A stretch of DNA of 64,000 nt from Arenimonas caeni (GTDB lineage Bacteria; Pseudomonadota; Gammaproteobacteria; Xanthomonadales; Xanthomonadaceae), in NCBI RefSeq assembly GCF_003024235.1, contig NZ_KZ679094.1, positions 1 through 64,000 of the forward strand, read 5' to 3'. Shown piece after piece: positions 26,413 through 34,215 of this stretch. The number at the start of each line of letters is the position of its first letter. The first letter of the stretch is position 1. A model generated the notes under the pieces. It made no database searches. It was not told the origin of the DNA and saw nothing but the letters and a program-made list of their open reading frames with translations. A program made the position numbers and the translations under genes.

Positions 26413-27423
26413 TCAGCCGCGGGCGCGGGCGGCGATGGCCTGGGCGAAGGACTGGGTGGTGCCGGTGCCGCCGAGGTCCGGCGTCAGGTTGTCCTTGGCC
26501 GCCATGGTGTCGATGATGGCCTGGCGCAGGCGCGCCGCCTCGGCGACCTTGCCGATGTGCTCGAGCATCTGCACCGCGCCCAGCAGCAGGGCCACCGGGT
26601 TGGCGATGCCCTTGCCGGCGATGTCCGGGGCCGAACCGTGCACGGCCTCGAAGATCGCCGCCTCGGTGCCGATGTTCGCGCCCGGGGCCAGGCCCAGGCC
26701 GCCCACCAGGCCGGCGCACAGGTCGGAGATGATGTCGCCGAACAGGTTGGTGGTGACGATCACGTCGAACTGCTCGGGGCGCATCACCAGCTGCATGCAG
26801 GTGTTGTCCACGATCATCTCGTTGCACTCGATGTCCGGGTACTGCTGGGCCACCTCGCGCGCCACCTTCAGGAACAGGCCCGAAGTGGACTTGAGGATGT
26901 TGGCCTTGTGCACGATCGTGACCTTCTTGCGGCCCACGCGGCGGGCCAGGTCGAAGGCGTAGCGCACGATGCGCTCGGAGCCGCGGCGGGTGATCTTCTG
27001 CGTGAGCGTGGCGGTCTCGCCGTCGGCGGTGAGGTTCTGGCCCTCGCCGATGTAGGCGCCCTCGGTGTTCTCGCGCACCGTGATCAGGTCGATGTTCTCG
27101 TAGCGCGACTTGGTGTTCGGGAAGCTGATCGCCGGACGCACGTTGGCGTAGAGGTCGAAGCGCTTGCGCAGCTCGACGTTGATCGACGAGAAGCCCTCGC
27201 CCACCGGCGTGGTCAGCGGGCTCTTGAGCGCGACGCGGTGCTTGCGGATCGCGTCGAGGGTGGCGGCGGGGAGCAGTTCGCCCTGCTTTTCGTAGGCGGC
27301 CAGGCCGGCTTCGACGAAGTCGTAGGACAGGCCCAGGTCGAGGGCATCGAGCACCTGCAGGGTGGCGTCCATGATCTCCGGGCCGATGCCGTCGCCACGG
27401 ATCACCGCGATGGTCTGGGTCAT
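26413..27423 (-). CDS. NAD-type isocitrate dehydrogenase
   Basis: A 336-residue beta-decarboxylating dehydrogenase of the isocitrate/isopropylmalate family, probably converting isocitrate to 2-oxoglutarate in the TCA cycle. Visible are IAVIRGDGIGPEIM, the substrate loop KSPLTTPVGEGFSSINVELRK with its phosphorylation-type serine, RENTEGAYIGEG, the catalytic Lys in VTIVHKANILK, the Asp-rich TTNLFGDIISDLCAGLVGGLG and HGSAPDIAGKGIANP. The short length and N-terminus match the NAD-linked form common in xanthomonads rather than E. coli NADP Icd. Homoisocitrate dehydrogenase is an alternative. The ATG at 27423 excludes a spurious 18-codon extension. Confidence 0.88.
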   Translation of the reverse strand: MTQTIAVIRGDGIGPEIMDATLQVLDALDLGLSYDFVEAGLAAYEKQGELLPAATLDAIRKHRVALKSPLTTPVGEGFSSINVELRKRFDLYANVRPAISFPNTKSRYENIDLITVRENTEGAYIGEGQNLTADGETATLTQKITRRGSERIVRYAFDLARRVGRKKVTIVHKANILKSTSGLFLKVAREVAQQYPDIECNEMIVDNTCMQLVMRPEQFDVIVTTNLFGDIISDLCAGLVGGLGLAPGANIGTEAAIFEAVHGSAPDIAGKGIANPVALLLGAVQMLEHIGKVAEAARLRQAIIDTMAAKDNLTPDLGGTGTTQSFAQAIAARARG

Positions 27424-27583
27424 AAAATCCTTTTGATGCAACAGGTTAGGGCAGCCGGGCGGCCGCCGAAGGCGCAATATTATGCCTCAAATGCCGGGTT
27501 CCCGCTCCAGCGGACCTTGGTCGGGGGCGGGTTGGCCGGGCCCGGGGGCCCTCCTGAAGGACCCATGGGAAGGCCCGACAGCC

Positions 27584-27979
27584 TCAGTGGCCGTGGCCCG
27601 CCGGCTCCGGCGAAGGCGCGGCCTCGCCGGCTTCCAGCTGGTCCAGGAAATCCACCGCCCGGCGCAGGTGCGGGATCACGATCGAGCCCCCGACCACCAG
27701 GGCCACGCTGAAGGCCTCGAACAGCTCGTCGCGGGTCACCCCGGCCTGCCTGCACTGCGCCACGTGGTAGGCGATGCAGTCGTCGCAGCGCAGCACCATC
27801 GAGGCGCTCAGGCCCATCAGCTCCTTGGTCTTCACGTCCAGGGCGCCGGCCCGGTAGGTCTGGGTGTCGAGCGCGAAGAAGCGCCGCACGACCTGGTTGT
27901 CCTCGGCCAGGATGCGCTCGTTCATCCGCTGGCGGAACGCGGTGAACTCGGCGACGCGGTCCTTATCCCCGGAGCTCAT
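27584..27979 (-). CDS. Carboxymuconolactone decarboxylase/AhpD-like protein
   Basis: A 131-residue protein of the carboxymuconolactone decarboxylase/AhpD superfamily. It has the AhpD-type redox motif C-x2-C-x3-H at Cys65, Cys68 and His72 (RCDDCIAYHV), preceded by KTKELMGLSASMVL and followed by GVTRDELFEAFSVALVVGGSIV. True decarboxylases lack this CxxC, so a thiol-redox or peroxidase role is more likely. The C-terminus is a short Pro/Gly/His tail. Its ATG overlaps the grxC stop (ATGA), tying it to glutaredoxin. Confidence 0.88.
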   Translation of the reverse strand: MSSGDKDRVAEFTAFRQRMNERILAEDNQVVRRFFALDTQTYRAGALDVKTKELMGLSASMVLRCDDCIAYHVAQCRQAGVTRDELFEAFSVALVVGGSIVIPHLRRAVDFLDQLEAGEAAPSPEPAGHGH

Positions 27980-28239
27980 GCGCCGCCCTCCTGCAGCAGC
28001 GGCGCCAGGCCGCCGGCGCGGTCGAGCGCGACCAGGTCGTCGTAGCCACCGACGTGGGTGTCGCCGACGAAGATCTGCGGCACCGACGTGCGGCGGGCGC
28101 GCGCGAGCATCTCGTCGCGGCGGGCCGGATCGGTATCGATGCGGACTTCTTCCCAGCTGGCGCCGCGCGACTTGAGGAAATTCTTGGCCGCCACGCAGTA
28201 GGGGCAGATGGCGGTGGTGTACATCACGACCTTGGCCAC
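27976..28239 (-). CDS. grxC: Glutaredoxin 3
   Basis: An 87-residue dithiol glutaredoxin that uses glutathione to reduce disulfides. The active site is CPYC (YTTAICPYCVAAKNFL, about 12-15). The cis-Pro loop is RTSVPQIFVGDTHVGGYDDL, which contacts glutathione. The length is typical of GrxC. It is the first gene of a two-gene unit with the AhpD-like protein (4-bp overlap). A perfect 7-bp inverted repeat sits 18 bp upstream of the start. Confidence 0.95.
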   Translation of the reverse strand: MAKVVMYTTAICPYCVAAKNFLKSRGASWEEVRIDTDPARRDEMLARARRTSVPQIFVGDTHVGGYDDLVALDRAGGLAPLLQEGGA

Positions 28240-28256
28240 GGTGTTCTCCGGTTGCA

Positions 28257-28274
28257 GGCGACAATTCTGTCGCC
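28257..28274. promoter_or_regulatory. Inverted repeat upstream of grxC (candidate operator)
   Basis: GGCGACA (28257-28263) and TGTCGCC (28268-28274) are perfect inverted copies separated by ATTC. The site lies 18 bp upstream of grxC, where a -10 or operator would be. No known regulator is recognised. Confidence 0.45.
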
Positions 28275-28365
28275 CGCGCCGGGGCTTTACCAGCGAGCGG
28301 CTGCAACGCTGAGGCCCGCCGCCCGGGTTAACTCCGGGTTCACTCCGGCCGCTGCGGCCAGCGGC

Positions 28366-28371
28366 TATGCT
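28366..28371 (+). promoter_or_regulatory. Possible -10 element of the bepA promoter
   Basis: TATGCT lies 26 bp upstream of the bepA TTG start. No clear -35 is seen. Confidence 0.35.
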
Positions 28372-28397
28372 GTCGGCAACCCGCCCCGGAGCCGACC

Positions 28398-29996
28398 TTG
28401 CGCATCCTCGTTCCCGCCGCCCTGAGCCTGGCCCTCGCCCTGGCCTGCGGCGCCCGTGCGCAAGACGCCCAGTTGCCCGACATCGGCTCCTCGGCCGCCG
28501 AGATGATCGACCCGGGGATGGAGGCGCAATACGGCGCCTACCTGCTCTACGAACTGCGCCGCATGGGCCTGGTCATCGAGGACCCGCTGGTGCACGACTG
28601 GCTGCAGGGCATGGGCTACCGCCTGGCCGCCGCCAGCGATACGCCGCAGCACGGCTACACCTTCTTCATGCTGCGCCAGCGCGAGATCAACGCCTTCGCC
28701 ACCCTCGGCGGCTACGTGGGCATGAACGCCGGCCTGGTGCTGACCGCCGAGGACGAATCGGAAGTGGCCGGCGTGATGGCGCACGAGGTGGCCCACGTTT
28801 CCCAGCGCCACGTGCTGCGCGCCTACGAGCGCGCCCAGAAGGACCAGGTGCCGATCCTGCTGGCCATGCTGGGCGCCATCGCCGCCTCGCACGCCGTGGG
28901 CAGCGGCAACCCCGACGACAACTCCAGCTCCAACGCCAGCATGGCCGCGGTCGCCGGCGCGATGGCGCTGATGCAGCAGCGGCAGATCGACTACACCCGA
29001 TCCAACGAATCCGAGGCCGACCGCATCGGCATCCAGACCCTGGCCCGCGCCGGCTACGACCCGAACGGGATGGCCAACTTCTTCGAGCGCATGCAGCGCG
29101 CGAACCGCGGCAACTCGGGCGGCTACCAGTTGCCCGAGTACCTGCGCACCCACCCGGTCACGTCCCTGCGCATCAGCGAAACCCGGCAGCGCGCCGGCCG
29201 GCTGGCCGAGAGCAGCTTCACGCCGCCGGCACCGCCGGCGCGGCCGAGCCTGCTGCTGCCGGGCGACCTGAGCCTGGCCGGCGGCGACGCGCCGGCGCGC
29301 CGCGAGGACGTGTTTGGCTGGGCCCGCGAGCGCCTGCGCGTGCTCAGCGCGCCCAGCGCCCGCGGCGCCGTGCTCGAGTACGAGGCGCTGGCGCGTGCGC
29401 CGGGCGCGCGCGTGGATGACGCCCAGCGTTACGGCCTGGCCCTGGCCCAGATGCGCGCCGGCCGCCCGCGCGAGGCGGAGGCCGGCCTGGCCCGCCTCCT
29501 GGTGCAGCACCCCGGCGACCTGTGGCTGGAGCTGGCCCATGCGGAGGCGGCGGCGCTGTCGCGCCAGCACGAGGTGGCCACCCGGCGCTTCGAGTCGCTG
29601 CTGCTGCGCCACCCCGACAGCCGCGCCGTGCGCCTGACCTATGCCGACGCCCTGGGCGAGCGCGCCACCGCCGAGGCCGGCGTGCGGGCCCAGGAGGTGC
29701 TGCGGCCGCTGCTGGCCGAGGCCGGCGACGACCCGCTGTTCCAGCGCAGCTTCGCCCGCGCCAGCGAGCTGGCCGGCGACGAGATCCGGGCCAGCGAGGC
29801 CTATGCCGAGGCGGCCTTCCTGAACGGCCGGGCCGTGGACGCGCTCAACCAGCTCGACCGGCTGCGCCAGCGCGAGGACCTGAACTACTACCAGCGCGCC
29901 CGCATCGAGGCCCGCATGGCCGCCATCACCCCGGTGGTGCTGGAAATGCGCCGCCAGGGCATCACCGCCGACCGCCAGCGTCCCGACAGCCGCTGA
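28398..29996 (+). CDS. bepA: Periplasmic M48 metalloprotease/chaperone BepA-like
   Basis: Periplasmic zinc protease with a TPR domain that in E. coli (BepA/YfgC) matures LptD and degrades misfolded outer-membrane proteins. Of 532 residues, 1-22 are a signal peptide (ending ARA), about 40-260 the M48 peptidase with HEVAH at 129-133 and the third ligand in the NESEAD region (Glu206 likely), and about 300-510 TPR-like helices. The start is TTG (28398), with GGAG 6 bp upstream; no ATG precedes the signal peptide. It stands alone before the phoB operon. Confidence 0.9.
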   Translation: MRILVPAALSLALALACGARAQDAQLPDIGSSAAEMIDPGMEAQYGAYLLYELRRMGLVIEDPLVHDWLQGMGYRLAAASDTPQHGYTFFMLRQREINAFATLGGYVGMNAGLVLTAEDESEVAGVMAHEVAHVSQRHVLRAYERAQKDQVPILLAMLGAIAASHAVGSGNPDDNSSSNASMAAVAGAMALMQQRQIDYTRSNESEADRIGIQTLARAGYDPNGMANFFERMQRANRGNSGGYQLPEYLRTHPVTSLRISETRQRAGRLAESSFTPPAPPARPSLLLPGDLSLAGGDAPARREDVFGWARERLRVLSAPSARGAVLEYEALARAPGARVDDAQRYGLALAQMRAGRPREAEAGLARLLVQHPGDLWLELAHAEAAALSRQHEVATRRFESLLLRHPDSRAVRLTYADALGERATAEAGVRAQEVLRPLLAEAGDDPLFQRSFARASELAGDEIRASEAYAEAAFLNGRAVDALNQLDRLRQREDLNYYQRARIEARMAAITPVVLEMRRQGITADRQRPDSR

Positions 29997-30012
29997 GCCG
30001 CGCCCGGCCGGC

Positions 30013-30030
30013 CTGTCACGGGCCGGTCAC
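30013..30030 (+). promoter_or_regulatory. PHO-box-like repeat upstream of phoB
   Basis: CTGTCAC (30013-30019) and CGGTCAC (30024-30030) are 7-bp direct repeats starting 11 bp apart with a 4-base spacer, the layout of the E. coli PHO box. They match CTGTCAT at six and five of seven positions. Ten bases further, TCTACT (30041-30046) is a possible -10. A caveat is that CCGGCC/GGCCGG arms (30008-30026) also make a short hairpin that could end bepA. Confidence 0.55.
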
Positions 30031-30080
30031 AAAAGTTTTATCTACTTGCACGCGACCCCACCGGATGACACGGTAAGCCA

Positions 30081-30773
30081 GTGCAAAAACGCATCCTCAT
30101 CGTCGACGACGAACCCGCCATCCGGGAGATGGTGGCCTATGCCCTGCGCAAGGCCGACTTCGAGCCGGTGCACGCCGGGGACGCCCGCGAGGCCCAGGTG
30201 GCGATCACCGAGAGGGTGCCCGACCTGATCCTGCTCGACTGGATGCTGCCCGGGTCCAGCGGCCTGGAGCTGGCCCGGCGCTGGCGCAAGGACGAACTCA
30301 CCCGCGACGTGCCGATCATCATGCTCACCGCCCGCGGCGAGGAGAACGACCGGGTCTCGGGCCTGGAGTCGGGCGTGGACGACTACGTGGTCAAGCCCTT
30401 CTCGGCCCGCGAGCTGCTGGCGCGCATCCGCGCCGTGATGCGCCGGGCCCGCGACGACGAGGACGACGGCTCGGTGGCGGTCGGCGCCCTGCGCATCGAC
30501 GGCGCCGCGCACCGGGTCTACGCCAACGAGCAGCCGCTGCACCTGGGTCCGACCGAATACCGGCTGCTGCACTTCTTCATGACCCACGCCGACCGGGTCT
30601 ATACCCGCACCCAGCTGCTCGACCACGTTTGGGGCGGCAACGTCTACGTCGAGGAACGCACCGTGGACGTGCACATCCGCCGCCTGCGCAAGGCGCTCGA
30701 GCCCCATGTGCTCGACGGCATGGTGCAGACGGTGCGCGGCGCCGGCTACCGCTTTTCGGCCTCGGTCGGCTGA
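30081..30773 (+). CDS. phoB: Phosphate regulon response regulator PhoB
   Basis: OmpR-family response regulator that activates the phosphate-starvation regulon. The 230 residues comprise a receiver domain (1-120; acidic pair at 9-10, phosphoacceptor Asp53 in [16 protein letters not shown], and [14 protein letters not shown]) and a winged-helix DNA-binding domain (about 130-228; [33 protein letters not shown] and [16 protein letters not shown]). The PhoB-type recognition helix supports the name. The start is GTG at 30081. phoR follows 16 bp downstream, and a PHO-box-like site upstream suggests autoregulation. Confidence 0.95.
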   Translation: MQKRILIVDDEPAIREMVAYALRKADFEPVHAGDAREAQVAITERVPDLILLDWMLPGSSGLELARRWRKDELTRDVPIIMLTARGEENDRVSGLESGVDDYVVKPFSARELLARIRAVMRRARDDEDDGSVAVGALRIDGAAHRVYANEQPLHLGPTEYRLLHFFMTHADRVYTRTQLLDHVWGGNVYVEERTVDVHIRRLRKALEPHVLDGMVQTVRGAGYRFSASVG

Positions 30774-30789
30774 GGCGCCCGGGGGCCGG

Positions 30790-32133
30790 ATGAGCGTATC
30801 GATGCTGCTGCGGCTGGCCTGGCGCCAGTCCCTGATCCGGCTGCTGCTGTTCTATGCCTTCGCCCTGGGCCTGGGCCTGGCCCTGGGCGAGCCCTGGTGG
30901 GCGCTGGGCCTGGCCACGCTGGCGCTGGCGGCGCGCGCCTACTGGCGCCTGTACCGGGTGCTGCGCTTCTTGGACTGGCGCAAGCAACTGCGCACGGTCG
31001 ACGGCCAGGGCCTGTGGGCCGCGCTGGAGACCCTGATCCACCGCCGCCAGACCGAAAACCGCCGCCGCAGTCGCCGCCTGGTGCGCCTGCTGCGCGCCTA
31101 CCGCCAGGCCGCCACGGCCATGCCCGACGGCGCCCTGGTCATCCACCGCCGGGACGGCCGGCTGGTGTGGTTCAACAAGACCGCCCGGCACCTGCTCGGC
31201 CTGCGCTACCCGCAGTCGCTGGGCGAGCCGCTGGCCGACTTCTTCGCCGGCCAGACGCGGGTGCGCGACTGGCTGGCCAGCGGCCAGACCGACGAGCCGC
31301 TGCTCGACTTGCCCAGCCCGGCCGATCCGATGGTGCGCATCAGCCTGCGCCTGATCCCCTACTCGGCCCGGGAATGGATGGTGGTGGTGCGCGACGTGAC
31401 CAAGCTGATGCGGCTCGAGCAGGTGCGCCGCGACTTCGTGGCCAACGTCTCGCACGAACTGCGCACCCCGCTGACGGTGGTGCACGGCTACCTGGACATG
31501 ATCGAGCCCGAGGAGCACCCCGAACTGGCGGTCATGGTCGAGGAAATGCGCCGCCAGTCCCAGCGCATGACCCAGCTGGTCGAGGACCTGCTCACGCTCT
31601 CGCGGCTCGAGGCGCAGGAGTCGCTGCCCGAGGAGCCGCTGGCGATGGCGCCGATGCTGGTGACCCTGCGCCGCGAGGCCGAGGCCCTGAGCCAGGGCCG
31701 GCACGAGGTCCGCGTCCTGGACGAGGCCGGCTGCGACCTCACCGGCTCGACCAAGGAGCTGCACAGCGCCTTCTCCAACCTGGTCAGCAACGCCATCCGC
31801 TACACCCCCACCGGCGGCCGGGTGACGATCCGCTTCGAGAAGGTGGCCGGCGGCGGCGTGCGCCTGGCCGTGCAGGACACCGGCTACGGCATCCCCGAGC
31901 AGCACCTGCCGCGCATCACCGAGCGCTTCTACCGGGTGTCCACCAGCCGGTCCCGGGAATCGGGCGGCACCGGCCTGGGCCTGTCGATCGTCAAGCACGT
32001 GCTGAGCCTGCACCAGGCCCGGCTGGACGTGGAAAGCGAGGTCGGCCGGGGCAGCACCTTCGCCTGCGTGTTCGGGCCGGCCCGGGTGCGCATGCGCAGC
32101 CAAGCCGGCGACGACCTGGAAGACGTAAGCTAG
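30790..32133 (+). CDS. phoR: Phosphate regulon sensor histidine kinase PhoR
   Basis: Membrane histidine kinase partner of PhoB. The 447 residues begin with two close hydrophobic segments (about 10-55) and no large periplasmic domain, as in E. coli PhoR, which senses through the Pst-PhoU complex. Next come a PAS domain (about 105-200; MPDGALVIHRRDGRLVWFN), the HisKA domain with His222 in NVSHELRTPL, and the HATPase (SNLVSNAIRYTPTGG, DTGYGIPEQHLPRITERFYR, GTGLGLSIVKHV). It lies between phoB and ppk, 4 bp before ppk. No pst or phoU genes are in the window. Confidence 0.94.
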   Translation: MSVSMLLRLAWRQSLIRLLLFYAFALGLGLALGEPWWALGLATLALAARAYWRLYRVLRFLDWRKQLRTVDGQGLWAALETLIHRRQTENRRRSRRLVRLLRAYRQAATAMPDGALVIHRRDGRLVWFNKTARHLLGLRYPQSLGEPLADFFAGQTRVRDWLASGQTDEPLLDLPSPADPMVRISLRLIPYSAREWMVVVRDVTKLMRLEQVRRDFVANVSHELRTPLTVVHGYLDMIEPEEHPELAVMVEEMRRQSQRMTQLVEDLLTLSRLEAQESLPEEPLAMAPMLVTLRREAEALSQGRHEVRVLDEAGCDLTGSTKELHSAFSNLVSNAIRYTPTGGRVTIRFEKVAGGGVRLAVQDTGYGIPEQHLPRITERFYRVSTSRSRESGGTGLGLSIVKHVLSLHQARLDVESEVGRGSTFACVFGPARVRMRSQAGDDLEDVS

Positions 32134-32137
32134 GGAA

Positions 32138-34213
32138 ATGGACGACAAGACCCCCGACGGCGACCTGCACGCGCCGGAGCTCTACCTCAACCGCGAACTG
32201 TCGCAGCTGGAATTCAACTTCCGGGTCCTGGCCCAGGCCAAGGACCCGGCCGTGCCCCTGCTCGAGCGGCTGCGCTACCTGTGCATCAGCTGCACCAACC
32301 TCGACGAATTCTTCGAGATCCGCGCCGCCACCGTGCGCACCGCGCTGCAGTTCGGCGGCCCGCTGCCGCCCGACGGCATCGCACCGGCGCGGGCGCTGGA
32401 GCTGATCCACGACAAGGCCGCCGGGCTGGTGGCCGAGCAGTACCGCTACTGGAACGAGACCCTGCGCCCGGAGCTCAACGCCGCCGGCATCCGCATCCTC
32501 GCCCACTCGTCCTGGAACGCGCGCCAGAAGCGCTGGCTGCACAAGTATTTCCGCGACGAACTGCTGCCGGTGCTCTCGCCGCTGGGCCTGGACCCGGTGC
32601 ACCCGTTCCCGCGCATCCTCAACAAGTCGCTCAACGTGGTGGTGGTGCTCGAGGGCAAGGACGCGTTCGGGCGCAAGGGCGGCATGGCGATCGTGCGCGC
32701 GCCGCGCTCGCTGCCGCGCATCATCCACCTGCCGCCCGAGGTTTCCGGCGGCAAGCACGACTTCGTGCTGCTCTCGGCGGTGCTCACCGCCTTCGTCGAC
32801 GACCTGTTCACCGGCATGAAGGTCAAGGGCGCCTACCAGTTCCGGGTCACCCGCAACTCCGAGCTGTTCGTGGACGAGGAGGAAGTGGAGAACCTGGCCA
32901 GCGCGCTCAAGGACGAACTGGCCAGCCGCGGCTTCCGGCCGGCGGTGCGGCTGGAGATCGCCGAGCACTGCCCCAAGCCGATCGTGCGCACCCTGCTGCA
33001 GAACTTCGGCCTCACCGAGAACGCCGTCTACCGCATCAACGGCCCGGTCAACATCAACCGCGTCACCCAGGTCTACGACCTGGTCGACCGGCCGGACCTG
33101 AAGTTCCCGGCCTTCAAGCCCGGCCCGGCGCCGCTCGACGCCGAGGCGCCGTTCGAGACCCTGCGCCAGCGCGACGTGCTGCTGCACCACCCCTACCAGA
33201 GCTTCCAGTCGGTGCTCGACCTGCTGGCCCACGCCGCCCATGACCCGGACGTGCTGGCGATCAAGCAGACGCTCTACCGCACCGGCAAGGACAGCAAGAT
33301 CATCGACCACCTGATCACGGCCGCGCGCAACGGCAAGGACGTGACGGTGGTGGTGGAACTGCGCGCGCGCTTCGACGAGGAGGCCAACATCCGCCTCGCC
33401 GACCAGCTGCAGGAAGCCGGCGTGCAGGTGATGTACGGCGTGGTGGGCTACAAGACCCACGCCAAGATGATGCTGATCGTGCGGCGCGAGGGGAAGAAGC
33501 TGCAGCGCTACGTGCACCTGGGCACGGGCAACTACCACGCCGGCACCGCGCGCGCCTACACCGACATCGGCCTGATGACCGCCGACCCGGACATCACCGC
33601 CGACGTGCACGACGTGTTCCAGCAGCTCTCGGGCCTGGCGCCGTCGATCAAGCTGCGCCGGATGATGCAGTCGCCCTTCACCCTGCACCAGGGCATCCTG
33701 CGCCGGATCGAGCGCGAGGCGAAGAACGCCCGCGCCGGCAAGAAGGGCCACATCATCGCCAAGATGAACGCGCTCAACGAGCCGACGGTGATCCGCGCGC
33801 TGTACGAGGCCTCGCGCGCCGGCGTGCGCATCGAGCTGATCGTGCGCGGCGCCTGCTGCCTGCGCCCGGGCGTGCCCGGGGTGTCCGAGAACATCAGCGT
33901 GCGCTCGGTGGTCGGGCGTTTCCTCGAGCACAGCCGCGTGTACTGGTTCCGCAACGGCGGCAAGCCGGAGATCTTCTGCTCGAGCGCCGACTGGATGGAG
34001 CGCAACCTGCTGCGCCGGGTCGAGACCTGCTTCCCGATCATCGACGAGCGGCTGGCGGCGCGCGTGTTCGACGAGGAGCTGGCCAACTACCTGGCCGACA
34101 ACCTCCAGGCCTGGGAGCTGCGCGAGGACGGAAGCTACGCGCGGGTCTCGCCGGCCGAGGGCGAGATGCCCTATTCTGCGCAAGGTTCGCTGCTGGCCAA
34201 ACTCTGCGACTGA
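32138..34213 (+). CDS. ppk: Polyphosphate kinase Ppk1
   Basis: Makes long-chain polyphosphate from ATP. The 691 residues match the usual length. The N and head domains begin LYLNRELSQLEFNFRVLAQAKD and CTNLDEFFEIRAATV. The two phospholipase-D-like catalytic domains contain the autophosphorylated His441 in YKTHAKMMLIVRR and the second His motif in VGRFLEHSRVYWF, with YVHLGTGNYHAGTARAYTD between them. It sits 4 bp after phoR and 2 bp before ppx, so polyphosphate synthesis and breakdown are transcribed with the phosphate regulators. Confidence 0.97.
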   Translation: MDDKTPDGDLHAPELYLNRELSQLEFNFRVLAQAKDPAVPLLERLRYLCISCTNLDEFFEIRAATVRTALQFGGPLPPDGIAPARALELIHDKAAGLVAEQYRYWNETLRPELNAAGIRILAHSSWNARQKRWLHKYFRDELLPVLSPLGLDPVHPFPRILNKSLNVVVVLEGKDAFGRKGGMAIVRAPRSLPRIIHLPPEVSGGKHDFVLLSAVLTAFVDDLFTGMKVKGAYQFRVTRNSELFVDEEEVENLASALKDELASRGFRPAVRLEIAEHCPKPIVRTLLQNFGLTENAVYRINGPVNINRVTQVYDLVDRPDLKFPAFKPGPAPLDAEAPFETLRQRDVLLHHPYQSFQSVLDLLAHAAHDPDVLAIKQTLYRTGKDSKIIDHLITAARNGKDVTVVVELRARFDEEANIRLADQLQEAGVQVMYGVVGYKTHAKMMLIVRREGKKLQRYVHLGTGNYHAGTARAYTDIGLMTADPDITADVHDVFQQLSGLAPSIKLRRMMQSPFTLHQGILRRIEREAKNARAGKKGHIIAKMNALNEPTVIRALYEASRAGVRIELIVRGACCLRPGVPGVSENISVRSVVGRFLEHSRVYWFRNGGKPEIFCSSADWMERNLLRRVETCFPIIDERLAARVFDEELANYLADNLQAWELREDGSYARVSPAEGEMPYSAQGSLLAKLCD

Positions 34214-34215
34214 CG

